Counted from the first letter of the stretch, positions 8,265 through 16,589 are shown. The stretch is DNA of 64,000 nt from Pseudoalteromonas luteoviolacea (GCF_000814765.1 NZ_JWIC01000007.1:1218500-1282499), one strand, 5' to 3'. Notes: generated from the sequence alone by a model not told the origin. Made by a program: numbers and translations.

Positions 8265-10306
8265 TTTTTTATAAACTTGTCTCCCTTAAGTTTCACCTCC
8301 CAATACTCAAACACCTTTTGTAGAATATCCCAATTGGGCCATTCTGCTTTTGGTACGCCCTTGAGCATATCAGAGAGTCGCTTATCAAATCGTTGCTGTG
8401 CTTTGTATTCGTTTATATCCGGCTCAATAAAGTCCAGTTTGTTGTAAAGCGGTTGTAGCGGGTATTCGTTACCGTAGTAAAAGTAGTCTATGCCTTGCTC
8501 GGCGAGTTTTACTTTTATACGCTCGGTGAGTAGCGGGAGTTTTTTGCTGTAATCATCATATTTTAATAGCGTTACTTTGCCTGAGCGCATATGTATTTTT
8601 ATTAGGTCAATGTCGTCGATGTCTCCATAAAGTTGTGCGGCACAGCCAATATACACTCGTAAGATTGCTGGTAATTTGTTTAGGTAGTGTTTGGGTAGTG
8701 TATAACTTTGGCTATGGTTAAACTCACCAATGTTGAGTTGTTCAAAAACTTGAGAGCATGCATTGGCTATGTTGGCTGGCGATGAAATTGAAAAGAGTAG
8801 TACTTTTGCTTGCTCAAGGGCTTGGTTTAAGCTCTCAAAATGCATTTTTATGTCACGTTGTAGCCTATTGGGTAAATGGCTTTTTGTTTGGCGCTTGCCA
8901 AATAGGCTTAGGGCAAAGTATACCAAAAGGTCTTGCTGTCGTTTGTGTTGAGCAGCTTCAAATTCAGCATATTCAAATTGGCTTTGTACTAGTTCAAACG
9001 CTTTGTTATGGCTGCCGATCACCGCTCTTATTTGCTCGCTTTGTTCAAACTCGTCGTTAGCAGGTATACGGCCATAATGTAGGCAATGCTGCCAAAAGGA
9101 TTCAAACAGTTCAGTGTGCTTTTCAAATACGCTTTGCTTGATTCGTTCGGGTAGCTTTTTAGCAATAGGGCGTTTTGTAATATGTTGCCATTCGTGGTTA
9201 TTAAATTGCAGCTCAATGTGATGTTGCTCTAGCAAAGCTGGGCATTTAAACACGGCGATGACCCCTTGGCCAAATGGTATGGTGTTTACATTGAGGGTGT
9301 GTTCAATAAACTCTCTGATTTGTGCTTGACTGTAGTACTTTTGAAAGGTGTTACGTTTGGTGATCACACCGTCTTTATAAGGTTTAAATTGCTCGAATAT
9401 ACTTGAGTTAATAAGCATTACAGAAACGACAAGTAACTTATCGCATAATGAATAGGCTTGTTTAAGCGTTTGCTCTCGTTCGTCATAATCTTCAATGACA
9501 TTAAGCACAAAGCCAAGATTTACAATGTCGCTCTGCACTTTTTTGCCATCGGGTTTGTGTACTGGGTCCCATGCGTTTATGTTTAGCCCGTGGCTAATGC
9601 ATTCATTGTAATCATCTGAAAAACCGCATCCATAGTCGTGAATTGAGTAATCACCATTTAAATATCCATACTTTGCAAGCTTTTGAAAGGGGGCTGAGAG
9701 CCTGTCGCGATTTATCGCGGTTAGGTGCCGCTGAATTTGAGCTGTTTGTTGTGGCTCAGTGATTGCTGCAGGTTTAGTTATTTCGACTTGTTCGAGTCGA
9801 CCATATTGATTTAGTTTGTAGCCTTTACGTTGTATCAATCGAGTCCATTGTTGTTTAAAACCGATTGTTTTGGTGTTTTGATATAGGCCGATTTGCTCGC
9901 CTTCTAATGTGATGGCTTTAAACTCCGTAAAGTGTGGGTAATTAGGTAGCACAAACGCTTCTTTACGATGCAATATTGGTGGGTTATCTGATTGGGTGTA
10001 ATCGGTTATTTTGGCTGTGTGTTCTGTTAAATCAATGGTGATACTTTTGTTGAGTGCTGGGTAAGCGTAGGTATCAAAATCTGGGTAGTTGAGTAGAGTG
10101 AGCTTAAAGTCTCTTTTTAGTAGTTTGACGATGTTCCATGTATTACCTTCCGCAAACACATTTGATGCATTGTTTATGAGTGCATTCAATTCAGGCGTGA
10201 GGGCTTGTTGTAAAGCAGAGCGGTGAATGTAGATTGCATTAGGTAAGTGTTTGCCTAGCTTTAAGCTTTTTATTGCTTTTTTGTATTCAGGAAAGGATAG
10301 ACTCAT
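8261..10306 (-). CDS. DNA phosphorothioation-associated putative methyltransferase
   Basis: A 681-aa protein that resembles the dnd-associated putative methyltransferase family (TIGR04096): it opens YKKAIKSLKLGKHLPNAIYI, followed by a conserved ALNKSITIDL stretch. An S-adenosylmethionine-binding motif DYGCGFSDD lies near residue 223 with acidic strand NAWDP after it. The target is not known. The ATG at 10306 is chosen over a TTG at 10318. It overlaps the 3' end of the small HTH gene upstream by 20 bases, so the two are probably coupled. Its stop overlaps that of the pentapeptide gene by 4 bases, tail to tail. Confidence 0.85.
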   Translation of the reverse strand: MSLSFPEYKKAIKSLKLGKHLPNAIYIHRSALQQALTPELNALINNASNVFAEGNTWNIVKLLKRDFKLTLLNYPDFDTYAYPALNKSITIDLTEHTAKITDYTQSDNPPILHRKEAFVLPNYPHFTEFKAITLEGEQIGLYQNTKTIGFKQQWTRLIQRKGYKLNQYGRLEQVEITKPAAITEPQQTAQIQRHLTAINRDRLSAPFQKLAKYGYLNGDYSIHDYGCGFSDDYNECISHGLNINAWDPVHKPDGKKVQSDIVNLGFVLNVIEDYDEREQTLKQAYSLCDKLLVVSVMLINSSIFEQFKPYKDGVITKRNTFQKYYSQAQIREFIEHTLNVNTIPFGQGVIAVFKCPALLEQHHIELQFNNHEWQHITKRPIAKKLPERIKQSVFEKHTELFESFWQHCLHYGRIPANDEFEQSEQIRAVIGSHNKAFELVQSQFEYAEFEAAQHKRQQDLLVYFALSLFGKRQTKSHLPNRLQRDIKMHFESLNQALEQAKVLLFSISSPANIANACSQVFEQLNIGEFNHSQSYTLPKHYLNKLPAILRVYIGCAAQLYGDIDDIDLIKIHMRSGKVTLLKYDDYSKKLPLLTERIKVKLAEQGIDYFYYGNEYPLQPLYNKLDFIEPDINEYKAQQRFDKRLSDMLKGVPKAEWPNWDILQKVFEYWEVKLKGDKFIKN

Positions 10307-10463
10307 CGACTTGCTCAAAATAATAGAAATACGCTCGACCTCGTTTTTCGAAGACTAGTTCGCCATGTTCGCGTTTATGCATGAGCTCACAACCACTGAC
10401 TTTTAAGTGTTTTTGAGCTTGTTTGGTGGTAAGCCAATGGCCTTTGTTTTGGTTTTTGTCCAT
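10287..10463 (-). CDS. Small excisionase-like HTH protein (58 aa)
   Basis: A 58-aa reading frame, MDKNQNKGHWLTTKQAQKHL at the start, followed by VSGCELMHKREHGELVFEKRG and an aromatic AYFYYFEQV tail. The pattern (LTTKQAQKHLKVS, a turn, LMHKREHGEL, then a basic wing) fits the HTH_17/excisionase-type winged helix. It lies directly upstream of the putative methyltransferase gene, same strand, overlapping its start by 20 bases. No clear ribosome site precedes the ATG. It may be a DNA-targeting subunit or an autoregulator of the pair. The overlap and the motif support a real gene; the function is inference. Confidence 0.65.
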   Translation of the reverse strand: MDKNQNKGHWLTTKQAQKHLKVSGCELMHKREHGELVFEKRGRAYFYYFEQVDESILS

Positions 10464-10551
10464 GAAAAACGTTTTTTGATTATGTTTAAGGTTAACTTAC
10501 GCCAATTTATGTATTTATGCGAGTGGTATAGGCAAAAGCAGCCAATCGTCG

Positions 10552-10570
10552 TTGCGGGCTTGCCCCGCAA
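10552..10570. repeat. REP-like hairpin, copy 1
   Basis: TTGCGGGCTTGCCCCGCAA, a short strong stem that recurs at 12444 and 16571. The shared context CGTCGTTGCGGGCTTG marks all three as members of one repeat family. Here the right half of the unit (CCTGAA stem) is broken by the IS element. Confidence 0.8.
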
Positions 10571-10666
10571 TCCATGTTTGAGGGGGGGTCCTGAAGCGAG
10601 ATATGGACTCCACCACACCTCACATACAGTGTAATGTGGTGTCGACCAAAACAAAGGAGTCCATAT

Positions 10667-11680
10667 ATGAATAATCGTAACGTGATTGCGCTCGATCTTG
10701 CAAAAAATATTATCCAAGTCGCAAAAGTCTCTAAACATGGCGAAATTATTTTTAATAAAGCACAGTCTCCATCTAAAGTTCGCCAGATACTCGCTAACTC
10801 TCCTCCTAGCATTGTGGCAATGGAGGGATGTGGCAGTTTTCATTATTAGGGGCGGGTTGCTCAATCCTATGGTCATGAAGTGAGAGGGATGCCTCCGAAA
10901 CATGTTAAGCCTTATATAAGCAAACAAAAAACAGATGCCAATGATGCTATCGGGATTGCGATTGCTGCTATACAACCAAATATGCCCTTTTCTCCAGTAA
11001 AAAACATAGAACAGCAAATTCTCCAAACGCTCACTGTGAGTCGTAAGTTTCTGGATAAACAACTTACACAACTCAGTAATCATATTAGGGCCTTATTTTA
11101 TGAATATGGCATCACTATTCCTCGCTCCAAAAAAGCATTGAAAGAGGTTTTAACAGAGCGCAATAATTTACCAGAGGTATTATTGCCATTACTCAGTGTC
11201 TTAAAAGCTCAATACCAGCAAATAGAGCAATCTCTGAATAAAGTCACTAAAAACCTAGAACTGCTTGTTTCTCAAAATGAACAATGCCAACGTGTTATTG
11301 CGCTTGAAGGTGTGGGAGTTTTAGGCGCAGCGGGGCTAATTGCCAGCTTGAGTCAAACGAAGCACTTTAAAAATGGGCGATGTGCTTCAGTATATTTAGG
11401 CGTTACCCCAAAACAATTTAGCAGTGGAGGAAAAACCGTGATGCTGGGAATTGATAAAGGCGCTGGAGATAAACAGCTAAAATCCTGTTTATTTTTGGGG
11501 GCATTGTCATACATTTCTAATCTGCCGGAGAAACCCAAGACATTGAAGCAGCAATGGCTCTTAAGGTTAGTTGCTCGTTCAGGAGTGAAGCGAGCTTGTA
11601 TTGCGCTGGTGAATAAAAATATCAGAACGGCTTGGGCAATGTTAAAACAAGGTACGAATTACCAGCCAGTTATGATTTAA
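10667..11680 (+). pseudogene. IS110-family transposase interrupted by an amber codon
   Basis: The frame encodes a DEDD transposase: IALDLAKN with the first Asp, AMEGCGSFHY with the Glu, KTDANDAIGIA with two Asp, and a C-terminal part with VIALEGVGVLGAAGLIA and FSSGGKTVMLG carrying the catalytic Ser. Codon 61 is TAG (10847-10849), where the family has Trp (HYWGR...). The frame on both sides is the same, so one G-to-A change accounts for it. About 337 codons in all. The protein would be cut to 60 residues unless amber is suppressed or the C-terminal part is re-initiated at 10880. Confidence 0.88.
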
Positions 11681-11887
11681 AAAACATTTTAAAAAGAGTT
11701 CGACAACAATGTAATTAAAACGGTAAGACCAACCTTCTGAAAACCTGTCTGAACTGGAAGTGATAATACACTAACGAAGCGTTTAGGACAGAAGGTGCGA
11801 ATAAATCAAAGGTTAGAGAGTAGCGCTCTCAAAAGAAACCGCATATACGCAAGCATCTTTAATTTTAAAAAACATGTTGTCAAACAA
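11681..11887 (+). ncRNA. Candidate bridge RNA region of the IS element
   Basis: About 200 non-coding bases lie between the transposase stop and the right inverted repeat. They can fold: ACCTTCTG (11732-11739) pairs with CAGAAGGT (11789-11796), and GAGAG-TAGCG-CTCTC forms a hairpin at 11816-11830. In the IS1111 branch of IS110 elements the bridge RNA that selects target and donor DNA is placed downstream of the transposase. The placement and structure fit, but target-matching loops were not resolved by eye. Confidence 0.45.
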
Positions 11888-11900
11888 GTGGAGTCCATAT

Positions 11901-11950
11901 ACGAGTTCAGGGTGACGGGATTGGATTTGGTGCTGTTGGTTTTAATGAGT
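11901..11950. repeat. 50-bp direct repeat, copy A (left of GIY-YIG gene)
   Basis: Begins ACGAGTTCAGGGTGACGGG and runs to TTTTAATGAG. It matches the copy at about 12335 at roughly 85 percent. It is also the right half of the REP unit split by the IS element. Confidence 0.75.
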
Positions 11951-11970
11951 AGAAAGGCAAATCCAGTCGG

Positions 11971-12252
11971 TTATATTTTGTGATATAGGTCTTGCCACTT
12001 AGGGTTAAACGATTCTATCAATTGGATTTTCCATGCTCTTTTCCAGTTTTTAAGTTGCTTTTCGCGTGCGATGGCTGTGGTGATTGAATCGTGGCATTCA
12101 AAATAAACCAAATGATGCACATTGTATTGGCTCGTAAAGCTTTTGGTTAAATTATTTTTATGCTGATATACCCGCGCTTTTAAATCTTTTGTCACGCCAA
12201 TATAAATGGTTCCATATGGTTTCGATGCAAGTATGTATACACTTGGTTGCAT
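11971..12252 (-). CDS. GIY-YIG nuclease-domain protein
   Basis: A 93-aa single-domain protein of the GIY-YIG superfamily: VYILASKPYGTIYIGVTKDL with the paired aromatic motif, the catalytic Arg in LKARVYQHKN, a REKQLKNWKRAWK helix and a terminal Asn (SFNPKW). It resembles the YhbQ/UPF0213 group. It is bracketed by two 50-bp direct repeats and by REP-like hairpins, and small GIY-YIG genes embedded in such repeats may be involved in their spread. That last point is inference; the family assignment is firm. Confidence 0.85.
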   Translation of the reverse strand: MQPSVYILASKPYGTIYIGVTKDLKARVYQHKNNLTKSFTSQYNVHHLVYFECHDSITTAIAREKQLKNWKRAWKIQLIESFNPKWQDLYHKI

Positions 12253-12334
12253 ATTTCACTCCTTGAAAATGATGAGCATACTCGTTTGTGTGTATAAATT
12301 TCTTTCTATTTGAATCAAAAGTGGGCGTGAAAAC

Positions 12335-12385
12335 GAGTTCAGGGTGACGGGGTTTGGGTTAGTGTTATTGGTTTTAGTGAGTTGC
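12335..12385. repeat. 50-bp direct repeat, copy B (right of GIY-YIG gene)
   Basis: ACGAGTTCAGGGTGACGGGG followed by TTTGG and GTTATTGGTTTTAGTGAG, parallel to copy A. The gap from 12253 to 12596 holds this copy, the REP hairpin at 12444 and no convincing gene. Confidence 0.7.
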
Positions 12386-12443
12386 TGCATGTTTAGTTGT
12401 GTTTAGAAAGTTTAAACAAGCAGCGTTTTACTTACCTTCGTCG

Positions 12444-12462
12444 TTGCGGGCTTGCCCCGCAA
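12444..12462. repeat. REP-like hairpin, copy 2
   Basis: TTGCGGGCTTGCCCCGCAA, identical to copy 1. It is preceded by GTTTAAACAAGCAGC, which also precedes copy 3 with one change, so the repeat unit is longer (about 60 bp) than the hairpin alone. Confidence 0.8.
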
Positions 12463-12596
12463 TTTATGTTTGATTACTTACCATATGCGCACGCTTAGAT
12501 TTAAGGCTATAGTTATAAAAACATCGAAAATTTATATTTTTAATGACATAACATATGTTTAGGTAGGCGCTAACAAAAATATCGTGCGAGCATGCT

Positions 12597-12965
12597 ATGA
12601 ATTTAATCCTGCGTTTTGGTCTTTCTATTTTTATTGTGATAACTGCTTTTATTGTCTCGGCAACTGTGGCGGGTATCTTCGCGGAAGTGGTCGGTATTTG
12701 GAAAAAGCCAACAATTGGGTCAGTGGCGGCAGTTTGTGTGGTGCTGAGTGGTTATGCATCGGCGCCTAAGTTTCAATTGGTCTGTGCTGCGCTATGGTTA
12801 CTTGTTGGTGCTATTGCAGCATGGGTGTTGTCTAATGCATTTATGTATGCCGAGGATGTGGGGGCTCAGACTCCACTAATAATTACGTATATCAGTGGTG
12901 TGTTTAGCTTAGCTGTGTGTCTAGTTTGGCATAAACGAAAGGCGCTGCGTGTTTCAAAAGGATGA
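12597..12965 (+). CDS. Small integral membrane protein, unknown function
   Basis: A 122-aa protein with about four hydrophobic segments (residues roughly 5-27, 40-55, 60-82 and 90-110) and a basic C-terminal tail (WHKRKALRVSKG). No family is recognised. An inverted repeat CGCTGCGTG...CACGCAGCG (12943-12976) covers its end and could act as a weak terminator. It is flanked by REP repeats and a convergent amidohydrolase gene. Confidence 0.65.
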   Translation: MNLILRFGLSIFIVITAFIVSATVAGIFAEVVGIWKKPTIGSVAAVCVVLSGYASAPKFQLVCAALWLLVGAIAAWVLSNAFMYAEDVGAQTPLIITYISGVFSLAVCLVWHKRKALRVSKG

Positions 12966-13008
12966 GCCACGCAGCGAGAAGTGTTTTGCTACAGTAAATT
13001 TATTAAAT

Positions 13009-14877
13009 TCAATCTTGTCTTGGGTATCTTAGTCTGCCGCCAACCCAAGTTTGCTCAACGCTGATGTCTCTAATTTTACTCGGGTCTTCAATAGTCATGG
13101 GATCTTGCTCTAAAATCACATAGTCGGCTAATTTCCCTGTATCTAAACTGCCAAGCCATTTATCAACATGGCATTGCCATGCAGCATCAAAGGTAATAGC
13201 ACGAAGCGCTTGGGCTCTAGTTATACACTCAGCTTCATTAAGTACAGTCTTTTCAGGTGATTTCTCCATAACTCGGGTTACTGCTTGTTCCATCATGCGT
13301 AGCGGTCCAAGTGGGCTCACGGATAAATCACTGTGTAATGTGATCCGTGCATCAAGGCCTAGCATGGTTTGGCAGCGATCTAATAACTGAGCTTTTTGTT
13401 TAAAAATAACCTGCTCAAATGCATAACCCCAGTAGCCAACATGGCCGATTAAAAAGCTAGGCGAGATCCCAAGTTGCTGCATACGTTGTGCGCTAAGGTC
13501 ACTCAACAGTGAGCAGTGTTCTATCCGATGGCGCGAGCTTAGCCCCGATTGACCTTGAAGGGCGTTTTCGTAAACATCCAGAGTAATATCAATGGCATGA
13601 TTGCCATTGGCATGAATGAGCATTGGCCAGCCTTTATTGATGACGGTATTCACCATCGTTTGAAAATTAGGCTTTGAGGTGCCTTGCGTATGAGTGTCAC
13701 TGGATGTTGCTGGAAGTGTATTAAAATTAAATATACCGTAGTTATTCTTAGGGTTACAGCTGTACTGTTCACTTTGATAGCCTGTCAGCCCCTGATTAGA
13801 GCCGTCTGAAACGAGTTTTACAGCGGCTTTAAATGGCATATCTAAGTCACGTTCCTTGACTGGTTTATGGTCAGGTAAAGTATTGGCTTGGCTTTCATCT
13901 GTACATAGTTTGGCGTAGCCGACACGTGCCCACTGTGGGTTAAGTGCCTGATAAAGCTCAAGAGCTGCTTCCATAGCCTTTTGCATGCCCGCTTCAAACA
14001 TCATGGTAACACCGCGTTCATTTGCTGTTTTAAATATACAGTCGATGTTCTTTTTTAAATCACGGATCACTTGCTCTTTTTGTATCAGCGGTATCGCATT
14101 GAAACCAAGTTGCATTTGATCAAGTTCTTGCAGCGCACCTTGTTCTTTAATTTGGCTTTTTAGCCTATCTTGATCATCCTTGTCGTCAACGTTATTTAAG
14201 ATTATGTCTAGTGCAGCCTGATTGATGTAGGCGGTATGCAGCGATGCTGCCAACCAAAAGACAGGCCTGTCTGGAAACTCATCGCTCAATCTTGTTATGT
14301 CGATGACATCGAGCTGATCATTAATAAATGGCATAAGTGATGGGTCAACGTCAGTTCCCAAAAGCCATTCATCTTTATTGGTTAATTGACTTTGCGCTTT
14401 TTTGGCCGAATCAATAATCGTATCTGGGCTGTAATCCTGTTTTAAATGTTGTCCGTCATAGGGACCTAAGTTTGGCCAGCTCATAGTCATAGCTGTCGGC
14501 ACAATATGAACATGAGGTTCAATTAATCCTGGCAGCAAAGTCTGCTGGCCTTGGAGTTTTATATGGTCTTCTGGCTGCATGCCAAGAGCATGCATGTGTG
14601 TGCTGACCGAGTCGATATCACCTACAGCGACCACTTTACCTTCGGCAAAGCCAATGGCTTCAACTTGTTCCGTTGAGCCTCCAATCATTGGGCGGATGTA
14701 CCCACCTGAATACATCACTCGCTTTTTAAAGGCTTTGTTATCTTGCTCAGTTTTGTCAACAAGTGACTGGCTGATTTGTTCTTTTATTTTGTCTAAACTT
14801 TGTTGGTTTTCAAATGCTGTCCAAAGTGGGTTATGGCATGCACATTGGGCGCACTCGTGGCAGTCGTGATGGCTCAT
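13009..14877 (-). CDS. Amidohydrolase family 3 metal-dependent hydrolase (YtcJ-like)
   Basis: A 622-aa amidohydrolase: the metal-binding HxH motif in LPGLIEPHVHIVP near residue 118, later metal or catalytic residues in LIHANGNHAIDITLDVYENA and RIEHCSLLS, and the final DYVILEQDPMTIEDPSKI typical of the group. The likely chemistry is hydrolysis of an amide or similar C-N bond; the substrate is unknown. The ATG at 14877 follows AAGGAAG, which decides the start over an upstream in-frame ATG. Unusual is the N-terminus, MSHHDCHECAQCACHN, a dense Cys/His cluster absent from most relatives and perhaps a metal site. Confidence 0.85.
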   Translation of the reverse strand: MSHHDCHECAQCACHNPLWTAFENQQSLDKIKEQISQSLVDKTEQDNKAFKKRVMYSGGYIRPMIGGSTEQVEAIGFAEGKVVAVGDIDSVSTHMHALGMQPEDHIKLQGQQTLLPGLIEPHVHIVPTAMTMSWPNLGPYDGQHLKQDYSPDTIIDSAKKAQSQLTNKDEWLLGTDVDPSLMPFINDQLDVIDITRLSDEFPDRPVFWLAASLHTAYINQAALDIILNNVDDKDDQDRLKSQIKEQGALQELDQMQLGFNAIPLIQKEQVIRDLKKNIDCIFKTANERGVTMMFEAGMQKAMEAALELYQALNPQWARVGYAKLCTDESQANTLPDHKPVKERDLDMPFKAAVKLVSDGSNQGLTGYQSEQYSCNPKNNYGIFNFNTLPATSSDTHTQGTSKPNFQTMVNTVINKGWPMLIHANGNHAIDITLDVYENALQGQSGLSSRHRIEHCSLLSDLSAQRMQQLGISPSFLIGHVGYWGYAFEQVIFKQKAQLLDRCQTMLGLDARITLHSDLSVSPLGPLRMMEQAVTRVMEKSPEKTVLNEAECITRAQALRAITFDAAWQCHVDKWLGSLDTGKLADYVILEQDPMTIEDPSKIRDISVEQTWVGGRLRYPRQD

Positions 14878-15154
14878 TGTTATCTTCCTTTTGCTTGATT
14901 GTGAGTTTTCTAGCATTGCCAAAAAAGCATACAGCCAAACCTCAGCACAAAAGTATTACACTGTCTTACATCATTATTCTGGAAATATTAACGCTAGGTA
15001 GGGGAGTCGTGTTATCTGAGAAAACGCCTTAATACTGGTGAGAGTTCAACACACAAAGGCTGAAAGATATGGAACTGTCATAATCAGGCACGTTGAATAA
15101 ATCTATAATCGTCAGTCACAAGTCGATAGTGTGGCTTGAGCCATTGAATGTTAA

Positions 15155-15200
15155 TTAAAAAACCAGAAGCCTTTAGTTTATAGAAACTTAAAAGCTTCTG
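15155..15200 (-). terminator. Rho-independent terminator of the 15225-15530 gene
   Basis: On the minus strand CAGAAGC (15200-15194) pairs with GCTTCTG (15170-15164), and an inner AAGTTT/AAACTA stem extends it; a run of T follows. The rest of the gap from 14878 to 15154 shows no gene. Confidence 0.75.
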
Positions 15201-15224
15201 ATGCACAGTGTTATGGCTGACAGT

Positions 15225-15530
15225 CTAAAGCAAACTCAAGATGTGCTTGGCGCGATCCCTTTTCAAGCAGCTTTTTATCGGCTGCTTGCCAAATTCATCA
15301 GATGCGACTTCTATTTGCTTACTTTCATGCAGGTTCCCTTCGTCGTATACCTTAATACGACAGGTGGTTTTATTTTGCTCTTGAGAATAAAGTAACTCCA
15401 CTTTTTCAGCTTTCATAATTAAGTTTTTATAGGGGTAACCTGCGTCAGTAAATATCTTTTCTGTATTTAACTGAGTGGCTGCCGACGTAAATGTCACCAG
15501 CGGAAATGCTAGGATAATTGCGTATTTCAC
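15225..15530 (-). CDS. Small secreted protein, unknown function
   Basis: A 101-aa protein with a signal peptide (KYAIILAFPLVTFTSAAT, cleavage near residue 18) and two cysteines in the mature part (TTCRIKV and KSCLKRD) that could form a disulfide. The GTG at 15530 is chosen because AAGGGAG lies 7 bases upstream and the signal peptide begins there. It is divergent from the LysR gene, 110 bp away, and may be its target. No known family could be assigned. Confidence 0.65.
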   Translation of the reverse strand: MKYAIILAFPLVTFTSAATQLNTEKIFTDAGYPYKNLIMKAEKVELLYSQEQNKTTCRIKVYDEGNLHESKQIEVASDEFGKQPIKSCLKRDRAKHILSLL

Positions 15531-15640
15531 GATAAAGACTCCCTTTGTCTCTGATATTCTCATTAAGTATCGAGCGCATTCATAAAACTGACAAACGAGA
15601 ATTTATGATCCATAGTTAAGATTTTCTTAAGTATAAAGTG

Positions 15641-16537
15641 ATGAAAACACCACCATTAAAAGGGCTCTGGTACTTTAAAACAGCAGCGCAGTTAGGCAGT
15701 TTTAAACAAGCCGCAGAAGCGTTGTTTGTCACTCAGGCTGCGGTGAGCCAGCAAATCCGAATATTAGAGCAGCAGTTAGGTTGTACTCTGTTTGAGCGGC
15801 AAACCAGAAAAGTGTCATTAACGCAGCAGGGACAAGCGTTGCTACCTTATCTTCATACCGCGTTTGGGCAAATTGAAAGCGGCTTATCTGCTCTAAAATC
15901 AGATCCTAACCCCAATACAATTAACTTATCGGTATTACCTTCGTTTGCAACCTGTTGGTTATTACCAAGATTGACAAGTTTTAATAATGCGCTGCCTAGC
16001 TATCAACTTCGTATCGATCCGACTGAGCAGCTTGCTGACTTTAATCGGGAAGACATAGACATTGGGATCCGGTTTGGTTTGGGTGACTACCCAGGGCTAA
16101 AAAGTGAATTAATAGCCCAAGATGAGCTGGTTATTGCGTATCGACCTGGAGTAATCAATCCGCGTAAGCCTTTACGACCCCAATTGACTCAACTTAACTT
16201 CATTTATGATGAAGGGCGTGACAATGAAGTTGCTTGGCAGAATTTAAGTACCCAGCTTGGTCTAAAGGGCCACACTTTAAGCAACCTTAAAATTGACAAT
16301 GCGGCGCTCGTGCAGCAAGCGACCGTTGCGGGGCAGGGGTTTTCTTTATTGCGTAAACGTATGGTTGCGCAGTCTGTTGAGCTGGGTCAGTTGGAAATAC
16401 ACCCTGAGTTTGCTTGGTTGTGTGAATATAGTTACCACTTAGTTGCGCCTGAAAGCCATTTTGTTTGGCCAAAAGTTCAAGCTTTTAGAGAGTGGATTGT
16501 TTCTGAGTTGAACGGTATGACACTCAATAAAAGCTAG
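15641..16537 (+). CDS. LysR-family transcriptional regulator (GcvA-like)
   Basis: A 298-aa regulator. The N-terminal winged helix spans residues about 5-65 (LKGLWYFKTAAQLGSFKQAA, then VTQAAVSQQIRILEQQLGCTLF), followed by a substrate-binding domain with NLSVLPSFATCWLLPRL, the pattern of the GcvA/AmpR branch. A GTG codon directly precedes the ATG used here, so the start could be one codon earlier. The divergent small secreted-protein gene is its most likely regulatory partner. The effector is unknown. Confidence 0.9.
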   Translation: MKTPPLKGLWYFKTAAQLGSFKQAAEALFVTQAAVSQQIRILEQQLGCTLFERQTRKVSLTQQGQALLPYLHTAFGQIESGLSALKSDPNPNTINLSVLPSFATCWLLPRLTSFNNALPSYQLRIDPTEQLADFNREDIDIGIRFGLGDYPGLKSELIAQDELVIAYRPGVINPRKPLRPQLTQLNFIYDEGRDNEVAWQNLSTQLGLKGHTLSNLKIDNAALVQQATVAGQGFSLLRKRMVAQSVELGQLEIHPEFAWLCEYSYHLVAPESHFVWPKVQAFREWIVSELNGMTLNKS

Positions 16538-16570
16538 GTTTAAACAAGTAGCACTATCGTACCTACGTCG

Positions 16571-16589
16571 TTGCGGGCTTGGCCCGCAA
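16571..16589. repeat. REP-like hairpin, copy 3
   Basis: TTGCGGGCTTGGCCCGCAA, one base different from copies 1 and 2 in the loop. It sits between the convergent LysR and dgt genes, preceded by GTTTAAACAAGTAGCAC. Confidence 0.8.

Larger units (their letters stand above)
10601..11900 (+). mobile_element. IS110/IS1111-type insertion sequence, about 1.3 kb
   Basis: The element is bounded by a perfect 13-bp inverted repeat, ATATGGACTCCAC (10601-10613) and GTGGAGTCCATAT (11888-11900). A further GGAGTCCATAT copy lies just before the transposase ATG. The flanks are NCGAG on both sides (10596-10600 and 11901-11905), and joining them rebuilds the hairpin CTGAA-NCGAG-TTCAG, so the insertion is in the loop of a REP-like palindrome. 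IS110-family elements are known to prefer such sites in some bacteria. The exact ends are uncertain by a few bases because the family leaves no regular target duplication. Confidence 0.8.

Noticed and set aside
10403..11083. A 226-aa minus-strand frame across the IS element
   Set aside because: It runs antisense through the transposase and REP sequence with low-complexity composition; the small HTH gene lies in another frame.
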